Source: Hofstenia miamia (Eukaryota > Xenacoelomorpha > Acoela). Taken from it: DNA of 64,000 bases. The notes beneath the pieces were generated by a model that was not told the DNA's origin, ran no database searches, and saw only the letters and a program-made list of their open reading frames with translations. Within the stretch, counting starts at the first letter, position 1. Every line of letters begins with the position of its first letter. Where the stretch lies: positions 212,511 through 276,510 of the forward strand of contig SCFE01000015.1 in the NCBI GenBank assembly GCA_004352715.1, in the 5' to 3' direction. Shown one piece after another: positions 34,983 to 46,599 of the stretch. Both the position numbers and the translations under genes were made by a program.

Positions 34983-35839
34983 GTTTTTGATCATCATGTG
35001 ACAAAATATGTATCACATGAAAATTAAGCAAAAATATCTCTAGAAGAACACAAAACTTTACAACAAAACACTCTTCTCAATTTTTGTTTTTAATTGATAA
35101 GTAAGACTTTAAGATTGAGTCTCAAAATTTTTACTATCAATAAGTGTTCATTCAGGTTATTTGATTTTATAAGCTTGAATTTGTATACTTACATTATTAG
35201 TATAATTAGTTTCATTAAGCCAAATTACAATAAAATATTACAATTACATATTTGTTATTACTGTTGTTTTTAAAGAAATGAACAACTAATTGTGTTTGAA
35301 TTCTCATAATAGAGTTTATTTAAAAATTCTTTCTTACTAAATGTTCAAATTATTTTACAATAAAGCTAACCAGAAGCTGCATTGTTTTATCATTTGAGGC
35401 TGTTATTTATAAAAGGTGTTATCAAAGTCATTTACTATCCTCATTATTACAGCATGGATAGGTCAATTATTGAATGGAAGCATGTATCACCACTGATAAA
35501 AATATTGCTTTGTTTTATTTCTAGTTTGTAATTCTTTCCAATTTATTCAAATATTAAGCTGAACTTTTATTACTTGGTCTTTGTCTCTAAAAAGATGATA
35601 GTATTTTCTGAAATAACTTTTACCCAAATGCAGTCATTATATTTACAAAAGCCTTAACATTTCAAACTAACTAATTAAACAGTATTGTAAAAATGTTATA
35701 CTTCAATTATGGTATAATAAAATTTTGTCTGGTTAAACATGTCAACTTGCTCTAAGCATTCCACTATGTATAATGAATTATTCTAGTACAGTCTTTATAC
35801 ATGTTATGTTTTCTAAAAGCATGTTTGATGAAGTATCAC
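34983..35839. other. No gene; CpG-free AT-rich DNA
   Basis: No protein-like frame and no recognised repeat. CpG is absent, as in the rest of the 34-45.9 kb block. Confidence 0.6.
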
Positions 35840-37398
35840 ATAGTTTTAATAGGGATAAACTCTTTAACTTGAGAAACATTTATAAATACCAAGGAGCTTT
35901 AATGGAAAGATAAAATTAGCTTCCTCTTTTATATAAATTTTTGTGACACAGTGCAGCACAATTTTTTGTTTTATCAGACCATGAAATTGATAGCCAGTTG
36001 TGTAGGGAAGGGAAACTGAGATTTTCATCAATCCTTTAAAAAGGCGAGATATGGTTTGCTTGAGCACTCAACTGGATAAAAGTGTTATTGATAGAAAGAT
36101 TAAAAGATGGACTTCCTATGTCAAATATCACATGGTGACCATTATAGTTTTTCACTACCAAACATGGTACTAACCTTTGTGACAATTTCCACACATAACC
36201 TGAGTCAAATGTTTTTCATAAGTTTTAAATGATTTTGTCTTGCCTTCTTCCTGCATGCAGGAAGGCATTCCCTTCCAAAATGCCAGTGCTGTCTATATTT
36301 AGCAGTTGCTTAGCCCTATACCATCTTCCTCAATTTCTTGCTCACAAACACTTCCACTCCAGCATTATGTACAGAGTTAATCTCTATGCAACAAAACATT
36401 ATTGATACTAAGCCATTCCTTAAGTCTTCCAAACTAACCCTTGCTAGAGTTAAGTGTACTTGGTACATGCTGGACCAAAAATTTGTTTTTGTCACCTGTT
36501 ATAATTTCTACCTAAACCATTGTTGAAAATACTTGGTTTTTTGTAATGCTTAATTCCTGCATTTGTATTGAATTAAAAAATGAAGCAATCAATGTCAAAT
36601 TTATAAAGGTTTATAAAACTTTCAATGCTGAAAATTTCAAGTTTATTAAAAACTAGAATATATTAAATTTTTGTCTCATACAAATAAAATAAATTTCTTA
36701 AGGAGTAAATGACTTTTAAAACAAAGTCACAAAGAGTTGGCAATTGATCAAAATGTAATAATACTCAGGGAACATTCAGGGCCTCAATCTTTAGTTGATT
36801 GCACCTATTAGTATGGTAGTGACTCAAATAAACAATAGGACCTTGGTTATGGTAACCATAGAAACTAGTAGAGACTAATATTGAAAGTTTCCTTGGTTAC
36901 CTTAAAATATGTTATATTACTATTACCTAATCTATACTTTTAATATTTGTTTTGTATGTGTTAAATGATTCATTTGATATATTTTGATTAATTTAATTGA
37001 TTTGTAATTTTTCTAGTTTTGATGATAGTGTGACATTGGTATGAAATCAGTGAGCAGTCCTAAGTTACTATCATCTGAGGGATTTGTGTTGAAGCATTGA
37101 TTTACCAAAGCTACAGTTCAATAATTAACTCCTCCTGCTATAGTACCCCTTCCAAATGAAATTAAAAAGTAAAAAGGGGAACAGGGAAGAGTGGCCACAC
37201 TATGCTGAACTGAAACAGATAATTTGGTTAAAGAGTAATGTAAGACTAGAGCCCTAATAAAGAAAAGGAAAAGAGAGGCCCTAATATTCTTGGGTGCAGT
37301 GAGTGAAACCCATGTGCTAAGTAAAAAACCTAAGCTCAGTGCATTTCTCATCTTGTGCAATTTAGGTAGTAGCAATAATAACAATTTTAGTTAAAAAA
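35840..37398. repeat. Retroelement-derived block, solo-LTR version
   Basis: 35,840-37,147 matches 41,434-42,741 (offset 5594) with no mismatch seen. From 37,123 to 37,398 the sequence matches 43,821-44,096 (offset 6698) instead. It therefore lacks the ~1.1 kb with the gag-like ORF found between two LTR-like copies at 42.6-44.1 kb. This is the structure expected of a recombinant solo LTR. It ends at the 37,399 gap. The minus strand has protein-like but stop-ridden stretches (e.g. 35,864-36,067). Confidence 0.75.
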
Positions 37399-38398
37399 NN
37401 NNNNNNNNNNNNNNNNNNNNNNNNNNNNNNNNNNNNNNNNNNNNNNNNNNNNNNNNNNNNNNNNNNNNNNNNNNNNNNNNNNNNNNNNNNNNNNNNNNNN
37501 NNNNNNNNNNNNNNNNNNNNNNNNNNNNNNNNNNNNNNNNNNNNNNNNNNNNNNNNNNNNNNNNNNNNNNNNNNNNNNNNNNNNNNNNNNNNNNNNNNNN
37601 NNNNNNNNNNNNNNNNNNNNNNNNNNNNNNNNNNNNNNNNNNNNNNNNNNNNNNNNNNNNNNNNNNNNNNNNNNNNNNNNNNNNNNNNNNNNNNNNNNNN
37701 NNNNNNNNNNNNNNNNNNNNNNNNNNNNNNNNNNNNNNNNNNNNNNNNNNNNNNNNNNNNNNNNNNNNNNNNNNNNNNNNNNNNNNNNNNNNNNNNNNNN
37801 NNNNNNNNNNNNNNNNNNNNNNNNNNNNNNNNNNNNNNNNNNNNNNNNNNNNNNNNNNNNNNNNNNNNNNNNNNNNNNNNNNNNNNNNNNNNNNNNNNNN
37901 NNNNNNNNNNNNNNNNNNNNNNNNNNNNNNNNNNNNNNNNNNNNNNNNNNNNNNNNNNNNNNNNNNNNNNNNNNNNNNNNNNNNNNNNNNNNNNNNNNNN
38001 NNNNNNNNNNNNNNNNNNNNNNNNNNNNNNNNNNNNNNNNNNNNNNNNNNNNNNNNNNNNNNNNNNNNNNNNNNNNNNNNNNNNNNNNNNNNNNNNNNNN
38101 NNNNNNNNNNNNNNNNNNNNNNNNNNNNNNNNNNNNNNNNNNNNNNNNNNNNNNNNNNNNNNNNNNNNNNNNNNNNNNNNNNNNNNNNNNNNNNNNNNNN
38201 NNNNNNNNNNNNNNNNNNNNNNNNNNNNNNNNNNNNNNNNNNNNNNNNNNNNNNNNNNNNNNNNNNNNNNNNNNNNNNNNNNNNNNNNNNNNNNNNNNNN
38301 NNNNNNNNNNNNNNNNNNNNNNNNNNNNNNNNNNNNNNNNNNNNNNNNNNNNNNNNNNNNNNNNNNNNNNNNNNNNNNNNNNNNNNNNNNNNNNNNNN
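37399..38398. other. Assembly gap (1000 N)
   Basis: Placeholder-length gap bounded by repeat sequence on both sides. The join is not evidence of adjacency. Confidence 0.99.
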
Positions 38399-40433
38399 GA
38401 ATCAATAGTCAGCTAAATGGAGAAAAACTCCTATTCATACACCTAACATAAATGCAGGTTCATGGCTTGGATCAAGGACCCTTGAATCACTCCTGATGTG
38501 TGCCCAAGCCACTACTACTGCATCTACCATTTAGCTTGACATGATTTATAAATAAGCAAACCAAATAAAATCTAAAGATAAGATTTTCAAAGAATTTACT
38601 TCAATAGTTTCCAAATTGATTCTCACTCTATTTATAGTTAAATTCAAAATGTACCTGTCATTTGAAATTTGAATTTATTTGTCTGCCAAAATGGCTAAAA
38701 ATAATGGAAGTGTTTTTGCCCCCTTTGTTTAGTCAAATTATTTGTTGAGAAGTACTAATTTGCTAAATTGTTTCTTAGTTGCATCTTACAAACATAATGA
38801 TGATAATTAAATTTAAATTGTTTATAATCAATAAATAATAATTTAATCTTAATTCTGACTAATCATCTGATTTTCTCTTCTTAGCAGCATTATGCTTTGG
38901 ATTATGCTACACTTTAAAGGTCCAACAGCAATTTAGGCTTAAATGACTCAGTTCAAAAGGAAAATTACAATTTTTTAAATTTAAAGAAAATAGAAGCATT
39001 AAATTGGCTGTGTTTTGTATTATGTATGCATTATGTAGCAATTATAGCTCTGCACTTCTTCAGTGGTTTTGCAGGCCTATGGGCTAGTGCCCAGGTTAGC
39101 CCTTGGGTTAATACAGCCCTGGTCCCATAATTGATCATTGCAGTACTCCACAGCTTATTTTTAATGAATTATATATTTTTCATTTACTTTCTTATACTGA
39201 TTTATCACTATCTTACACATAGTCATATTCACTGAAGTTTTAAATAATATGTTTGTCTTGCAAATGAGTCTAGACTTTGTACACAAATTTGTCCTAATAG
39301 CCTTTTAAATGAAAGTTCCTACATAACTTAAGAAAATGGGGTTTGTTATTACAAACGTTCTCTTTTATGGGAATCTTAGCCATAGTAATCAATTCTTCAA
39401 GTACAATTTAAAGTGTTAGGCAGTCAAACTGTTAACAACAAAAAATTTATTTATTTTGTAATAGTTTTCATTATGGCAATGCTTTGCACTACAAATGCAT
39501 CAGACATAATTGTTATGTTTTGCTAGTTATAAGACCTATGGATACTATATTTGTTGTTTTGTAACTTTGGTATTCTTATATTGTTAAAGCCATTTGATTA
39601 AGAGCAATCACTTTAGGGTATAAGATTTTTGTTTTTAGCCACTATGTTGGATTTAAACACTTTGACATGTGAACACATTTTTACTACAATATTTTATAGT
39701 AAAGTGAGTAATTTCAAAACAGTATTACTATGTTTTGTGAAATTACAAATTTAGTACAGCATAATACAGTTTTTTCAAAAAAAAATCTAATCTTCTAAAT
39801 AAAAATCCCATCTAAAATCAAAAATTGTTCATAGTGGAAGATTAATTTTTGAAATTTAGCTTTTGTGAGATTATCTTTTTATCTGAAACTTTTTCAAATG
39901 TTTTCACTAAAATATGACCAAAGAAATTTGAATGACTTTCTAAAGCTAACTATGTTGGATTGACTTTTAAAACATAAGAATTTCTCTCATAGATCAAAAG
40001 TTGTTCAGCAAATTTCATTTTTGAAAAATCCCTCTAACTGACCAGCATAGTGCAGTCAATAAAGGTTCTATGTACAGTTATTTTTGGGAAAATTTTTTTT
40101 CTAAAACATATTCTACACAAAATTTAAATTTTGCTAGAGCTTTACAAATGTAATCAACTGTAAGAACAGCCAAACAGCATTATTACAGTATTTCATTCTT
40201 AGATAAAACACTAGTTCATGTGATATTGACATGAAATTCCAGCAGGTTTCAACAATTAGTGAACTAATTACAGTAAGAACCAAACAATGTTATCTCATAA
40301 TTATTTTTTTACCTTATTTTATTTTATGCTCTTAAACTTTCATTTTTATATTAACACCAATGTAGAATACTTAAATATGCATTAAATTGTTACTTAGATT
40401 CAGAGGGGTGGATTAGGTGCAGACTACTAATTC
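38399..40433. repeat. CpG-depleted LTR-like segment and flank
   Basis: 38,399-38,918 is homologous in the same orientation to 61,755-62,252 and ends at the same boundary (GGATTATGCTACA). Its first ~410 bp also match 47,483-47,070 inverted. Beyond 38,920 the sequence is unrelated to the 62.25-kb flank, which defines a repeat terminus. 39,889-40,433 recurs inverted at 45,892-45,348. No coding frame is supported. Confidence 0.7.
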
Positions 40434-41433
40434 NNNNNNNNNNNNNNNNNNNNNNNNNNNNNNNNNNNNNNNNNNNNNNNNNNNNNNNNNNNNNNNNNNN
40501 NNNNNNNNNNNNNNNNNNNNNNNNNNNNNNNNNNNNNNNNNNNNNNNNNNNNNNNNNNNNNNNNNNNNNNNNNNNNNNNNNNNNNNNNNNNNNNNNNNNN
40601 NNNNNNNNNNNNNNNNNNNNNNNNNNNNNNNNNNNNNNNNNNNNNNNNNNNNNNNNNNNNNNNNNNNNNNNNNNNNNNNNNNNNNNNNNNNNNNNNNNNN
40701 NNNNNNNNNNNNNNNNNNNNNNNNNNNNNNNNNNNNNNNNNNNNNNNNNNNNNNNNNNNNNNNNNNNNNNNNNNNNNNNNNNNNNNNNNNNNNNNNNNNN
40801 NNNNNNNNNNNNNNNNNNNNNNNNNNNNNNNNNNNNNNNNNNNNNNNNNNNNNNNNNNNNNNNNNNNNNNNNNNNNNNNNNNNNNNNNNNNNNNNNNNNN
40901 NNNNNNNNNNNNNNNNNNNNNNNNNNNNNNNNNNNNNNNNNNNNNNNNNNNNNNNNNNNNNNNNNNNNNNNNNNNNNNNNNNNNNNNNNNNNNNNNNNNN
41001 NNNNNNNNNNNNNNNNNNNNNNNNNNNNNNNNNNNNNNNNNNNNNNNNNNNNNNNNNNNNNNNNNNNNNNNNNNNNNNNNNNNNNNNNNNNNNNNNNNNN
41101 NNNNNNNNNNNNNNNNNNNNNNNNNNNNNNNNNNNNNNNNNNNNNNNNNNNNNNNNNNNNNNNNNNNNNNNNNNNNNNNNNNNNNNNNNNNNNNNNNNNN
41201 NNNNNNNNNNNNNNNNNNNNNNNNNNNNNNNNNNNNNNNNNNNNNNNNNNNNNNNNNNNNNNNNNNNNNNNNNNNNNNNNNNNNNNNNNNNNNNNNNNNN
41301 NNNNNNNNNNNNNNNNNNNNNNNNNNNNNNNNNNNNNNNNNNNNNNNNNNNNNNNNNNNNNNNNNNNNNNNNNNNNNNNNNNNNNNNNNNNNNNNNNNNN
41401 NNNNNNNNNNNNNNNNNNNNNNNNNNNNNNNNN
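40434..41433. other. Assembly gap (1000 N)
   Basis: Placeholder gap flanked by repeated sequence. Open frames crossing it are artefacts. Confidence 0.99.
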
Positions 41434-42741
41434 ATAGTTTTAATAGGGATAAACTCTTTAACTTGAGAAACATTTATAAATACCAAGGAGCTTTAATGGA
41501 AAGATAAAATTAGCTTCCTCTTTTATATAAATTTTTGTGACACAGTGCAGCACAATTTTTTGTTTTATCAGACCATGAAATTGATAGCCAGTTGTGTAGG
41601 GAAGGGAAACTGAGATTTTCATCAATCCTTTAAAAAGGCGAGATATGGTTTGCTTGAGCACTCAACTGGATAAAAGTGTTATTGATAGAAAGATTAAAAG
41701 ATGGACTTCCTATGTCAAATATCACATGGTGACCATTATAGTTTTTCACTACCAAACATGGTACTAACCTTTGTGACAATTTCCACACATAACCTGAGTC
41801 AAATGTTTTTCATAAGTTTTAAATGATTTTGTCTTGCCTTCTTCCTGCATGCAGGAAGGCATTCCCTTCCAAAATGCCAGTGCTGTCTATATTTAGCAGT
41901 TGCTTAGCCCTATACCATCTTCCTCAATTTCTTGCTCACAAACACTTCCACTCCAGCATTATGTACAGAGTTAATCTCTATGCAACAAAACATTATTGAT
42001 ACTAAGCCATTCCTTAAGTCTTCCAAACTAACCCTTGCTAGAGTTAAGTGTACTTGGTACATGCTGGACCAAAAATTTGTTTTTGTCACCTGTTATAATT
42101 TCTACCTAAACCATTGTTGAAAATACTTGGTTTTTTGTAATGCTTAATTCCTGCATTTGTATTGAATTAAAAAATGAAGCAATCAATGTCAAATTTATAA
42201 AGGTTTATAAAACTTTCAATGCTGAAAATTTCAAGTTTATTAAAAACTAGAATATATTAAATTTTTGTCTCATACAAATAAAATAAATTTCTTAAGGAGT
42301 AAATGACTTTTAAAACAAAGTCACAAAGAGTTGGCAATTGATCAAAATGTAATAATACTCAGGGAACATTCAGGGCCTCAATCTTTAGTTGATTGCACCT
42401 ATTAGTATGGTAGTGACTCAAATAAACAATAGGACCTTGGTTATGGTAACCATAGAAACTAGTAGAGACTAATATTGAAAGTTTCCTTGGTTACCTTAAA
42501 ATATGTTATATTACTATTACCTAATCTATACTTTTAATATTTGTTTTGTATGTGTTAAATGATTCATTTGATATATTTTGATTAATTTAATTGATTTGTA
42601 ATTTTTCTAGTTTTGATGATAGTGTGACATTGGTATGAAATCAGTGAGCAGTCCTAAGTTACTATCATCTGAGGGATTTGTGTTGAAGCATTGATTTACC
42701 AAAGCTACAGTTCAATAATTAACTCCTCCTGCTATAGTACC
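41434..42741. repeat. Second copy of the 35,840-37,147 block
   Basis: Identical in every stretch compared, including its only CpG (41,638 versus 36,044). Near-identity suggests an alternative haplotype or assembly version rather than an old duplication. Confidence 0.85.
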
Positions 42742-42880
42742 TCTTCCTTATAAAAGTTAAAAGTAGACAGAAGATTGTGAAAGTGAATAGTGGCCATACT
42801 CAGCCAACCTGAAACAGATAACCTTTTGAAAGAGTCACATAAGACTAGAGCTCTAATAAAGAAATATATTAGGTTCCATA
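42620..42880 (-). repeat. LTR-like copy at the 3' side of the small gag element
   Basis: Homologous at roughly three-quarters identity by eye to 43,715-43,990 (shared ATCATCTGAGGGATT, AACTCCTCCTGCTATAGTACC, GAAACAGATAA, AAGACTAGAG blocks). It lies downstream of the gag-like ORF on the minus strand. The boundaries are approximate. Confidence 0.6.
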
Positions 42881-43099
42881 GCTATTGTAGAAGTTTTTAA
42901 AGTATTTAACTTCTCTTTGCTTGCAAATTTTTTAAATGGAACTTGGTAGTTTGTACTTGTTGTTTGAGAGCATTGTTTTTGGATTCCTGAGCAATCATAC
43001 TACTGGTGACTTTGAAATCTTGAGTGGTACACTCTTTTTTTTCATTAAGTTTGCATTATGTTCCATAAAATTAAACCACTCTCAGTTTGTGTCTTCAAT

Positions 43100-43447
43100 T
43101 TAATGATGAAGATTTTTATTCTGCTCCTCTAATTTTTTATATTCAGTATAGACATGTTGGTGTTCTTTTTCCATGCCATTGTAAGCTTTGTAGTAATTTT
43201 GTTTCTCCTTTCTTAATGCAGATATTTCATTACAAAGTGACATAGTTTTTTCATGGATTTGATTGAAGTGGTGGCAATTTTTAATTTGTATCAAATCCAT
43301 CTTTTCTTTTAATTGGATTACTTTGCCTTCAAGAAAAGTGATTTTAGTGATGAGTTGTTCCTTAGAAAGATAGTAATGTGAGGTTAGAGGGGCTTCACTA
43401 TCTTTATCAGGTGTTCCTTTAGATTTTTTACTGTGAGTACTTGGCAT
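43100..43447 (-). CDS. Gag-like coiled-coil ORF of a small LTR element
   Basis: A 115-codon frame starting MPSTHSKKSKGTPDKDSEAP, then a Lys/Glu/Gln-rich heptad region (SKEQLITKITFLEGKVIQLK onward) to the stop at 43,100. A basic, Ser/Thr-rich start followed by a long coiled coil resembles the N-terminus of the gag ORF at 59,636 (MTNTRGRKGITKKGTSKATP then a coiled coil), although the sequences differ. It sits between two LTR-like copies and has no protease, RT or integrase. It is therefore an internally deleted or non-autonomous element. It keeps an open frame despite near-total CpG loss. Confidence 0.55.
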   Translation of the reverse strand: MPSTHSKKSKGTPDKDSEAPLTSHYYLSKEQLITKITFLEGKVIQLKEKMDLIQIKNCHHFNQIHEKTMSLCNEISALRKEKQNYYKAYNGMEKEHQHVYTEYKKLEEQNKNLHH

Positions 43448-43702
43448 TTTGATTTCTCTGAAGTTAAAGGAGCTTCAACAGGGAGAGCTTACCTAGCAAT
43501 AATTAGGTGTGGCTGATTAGGGTTTGCATTCATCTAAAAAAATTTTCTGGCAATCAATGGCACTGAAAGAGTGGCAATCTCAACTGCAATTCCAATTGTA
43601 ATAAGGTTACATTTCTTTTCTTGTAGAGTTCAGCATTTTTCTATTGGTTATTTTGGAGCTTCTCCTGATAGTGGTATAGTTAATTAGGATATGATACTTG
43701 TA

Positions 43703-44096
43703 CTCAGAGTCCTGTGGTGGTTGCCATGTGGCATTGGTATGGAATCAGTGGGCAGTCCTAAATCCCCATCATCTGAGGGATTCATGTTGAAGCATAGATT
43801 TACTGAAGCTACAGCTTTGTAATTAACTCCTCCTGCTATAGTACCCCTTCCAAATGAAATTAAAAAGTAAAAAGGGGAACAGGGAAGAGTGGCCACACTA
43901 TGCTGAACTGAAACAGATAATTTGGTTAAAGAGTAATGTAAGACTAGAGCCCTAATAAAGAAAAGGAAAAGAGAGGCCCTAATATTCTTGGGTGCAGTGA
44001 GTGAAACCCATGTGCTAAGTAAAAAACCTAAGCTCAGTGCATTTCTCATCTTGTGCAATTTAGGTAGTAGCAATAATAACAATTTTAGTTAAAAAA
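43703..44096 (-). repeat. LTR-like copy at the 5' side of the small gag element
   Basis: Upstream (minus orientation) of the gag-like ORF and homologous to 42,620-42,880. Its last 276 bp equal 37,123-37,398. The minus frame at 43,684-44,082 (MLLLLLPKLHKM onward) crosses it and is likely fortuitous. Confidence 0.6.
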
Positions 44097-45347
44097 ATGA
44101 CATGCATAATGAAAGAAAACACCTAACCATATACCTAGCCCTAATTTACAGGTAGTGCTAGAGCTGCTGTACCATGTCTAGATTACCTTTAACTATGTGG
44201 AATTTTTTTAGGAAAGCATAATTTAGATTAAAGCAAAGTCAAAATAAGAACTAAATTGAGTTTATTGAAAAAAAGAAACAAAATGAATAATTCACACCAA
44301 TATATAGGAACAACTGTTATCAAAAACATAATTACATACTGTTGTAAATGTAAATAAATATCCAACTAGTACAATAATCAGTAGTCTGCAATAGGTAAAT
44401 TTACTGTGTTAAGTTATCAGAAATATTCAAGCTAAAAATATATAGCATCATTTCATATCATCCAATTGTTAATTGCAATAATTTTGTAATTCCCAACATT
44501 AAAATGAATAATTGCAATTTCAGAATAAAGTAATGAGAAATAGAAAGTTTTGAATGTCTTTATACCACAATAGTTATGTGAAATAGTATAGGATTTGATT
44601 GTCCCCTTAAGTCAAATCTATGTTGCTTAAATTAGGCTTTATTAATGAGGGAAACATGTAAGCAATTTGCAGGTATTAATCATTTGTATATAAACCTAAG
44701 GCAATCTGTTATTTGTTCACAAGAATCAATTTCTTTAGCTTTCGGAAAGCTTTATTTTTTCTCTCTAACTTGTAGTTTTAAGAATCATTATTTGATAGGG
44801 TAATAGTTAGATAGGCTCTGAAAATAATTTGGGAATTGTGTTGAAGCAAGTCATGATTAATAGCTTTTTGATTCTTCATCAAAAATTCAAGAATTGTGGT
44901 TGCATTAGGATCTGCATATACCTATATGGCTAGTTAAAATAAATTATTTCTTTCCTTTTTGTTTTTACAAAAGCACATAACATTTTACAATTTGATTAAA
45001 TCATGCATGTTGGCCTCCACAAATTCAATGTAATTATATGGTATTTATCTTATTTATTATCTATATGTAGGTCTAGGGATAATAAACTTTATTGAGATAA
45101 ATAATGCAAAGTGAGGCACATAGGGCAGCATCATTTGCTTACTCATTGGAAACACTTAGCTTGTGATGGATCTTTGGCATGATGCTGTGTGAAATTGGTG
45201 AACACAACTCTTCTTGTTATCTAATGAAATCCCATTTATGAGTAATTACTGATCATTGGTTTTGCTTTTTTCAGAGATGAATTAGGTCTATATCATTTAT
45301 ATTGATTTCTATTGCTGCAGATTGCCCTTCTTATGGATCAGAACACT
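44097..45347. other. CpG-free repeat flank, no gene
   Basis: No recognised coding. Sparse stops but no protein-like frame. Continues into the inverted copy of 39,889-40,433. Confidence 0.5.
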
Positions 45348-45892
45348 GAATTAGTAGTCTGCACCTAATCCACCCCTCTGAATCTAAGTAACAATTTAAT
45401 GCATATTTAAGTATTCTACATTGGTGTTAATATAAAAATGAAAGTTTAAGAGCATAAAATAAAATAAGGTAAAAAAATAATTATGAGATAACATTGTTTG
45501 GTTCTTACTGTAATTAGTTCACTAATTGTTGAAACCTGCTGGAATTTCATGTCAATATCACATGAACTAGTGTTTTATCTAAGAATGAAATACTGTAATA
45601 ATGCTGTTAGGCTGTTCTTACAGTTGATTACATTTGTAAAGCTCTAGCAAAATTTAAATTTTGTGTAGAATATGTTTTAGAAAAAAAATTTTCCCAAAAA
45701 TAACTGTACATAGAACCTTTATTGACTGCACTATGCTGGTCAGTTAGAGGGATTTTTCAAAAATGAAATTTGCTGAACAACTTTTGATCTATGAGAGAAA
45801 TTCTTATGTTTTAAAAGTCAATCCAACATAGTTAGCTTTAGAAAGTCATTCAAATTTCTTTGGTCATATTTTAGTGAAAACATTTGAAAAAG
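45348..45892. repeat. Inverted copy of 39,889-40,433
   Basis: Reverse complement along its whole length (x maps to 85,781 minus x). I saw one substitution (near 45,610). It ends exactly at the single N at 45,893, and its partner ends exactly at a 1000-N gap, which suggests a placement or orientation problem. Confidence 0.9.
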
Positions 45893-45893
45893 N

Positions 45894-46598
45894 TTTTAAT
45901 TCTGCTTTTAAATTATTTAGTTCTTGTTGGTGGTCCCAAGACCATTGAAATGGTGTTTTTCCTTTTAAGAGATTTGATATATGGATGGTTTTTTTGGCAA
46001 TGTTTGGTAATAGTTGAAAAAACTTAGTATCTGTTGTACATCTTTTTTGTTATTAGGTGGTGTAATTTTTTCAATGCTACTGCTTGCATCTTCCTTAGGC
46101 TGATTTTCCTTTTTCAATACAATGGATGATTGCAGGAAGTGGCATGCTTGTCCGTTTATTTTTAAACCTGATGTCTTGAGTAAGTGTAAAATTTTTTCAA
46201 GCTTTTTAGGTTGTCAGGTATGTTTTTCGAAGCTATCAAAACAGCATCAATGTAAGCTGCAATACCATCGCCTTACTGATGTTTGTCATTTTGTAGTATT
46301 ATAGTGACATAACATTGGAATGTGGCTGGTGTGTTACAAAGGCCAAAGGCCATGTAGAGCCACTCAAATAAGCCATGATGAGTAATGAAGGCGGTTTTAT
46401 CACTATCAGATTTACGCATTGGCACTTGCCAGTAGACTTTACATAAGTCAAGCATGGTAAAAAATGAGTTCTGACATGCAGTGAATAGTATTTGATCAAT
46501 GTGCGGAAGGGGATAAACGTCCTTTTTAGTAATATTATTGAGCTTGCCAAAATCTATGCATAGTCAATATTTGTCATTTTGTTTGATGAAGACTGTTG
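45894..46598 (-). pseudogene. Ty3/gypsy-like reverse transcriptase fragment
   Basis: Minus strand, downwards from 46,598: LCIDFGKLNNITKKDVYPLP (fingers), then LDLCKVYWQVPM (first catalytic Asp), KTAFITHHGLFEWLYMAFGL, TPATFQCY, then YIDAVLIAS where the gypsy-type Y-x-D-D is Y-I-D-A, so the second aspartate is lost. Frames break after this. It is bounded by single Ns on both sides, so this is one small contig whose position and orientation are uncertain. It has more CpG than its neighbours. Confidence 0.85.
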
Positions 46599-46599
46599 N

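Noticed and set aside
43684-44082. 132-codon minus-strand frame starting MLLLLLPKLHKMRNALSLG
   Set aside because: It crosses an LTR-like repeat, has no homologous protein pattern, and its first 88 codons are simply repeated with the repeat at 37,118-37,384.
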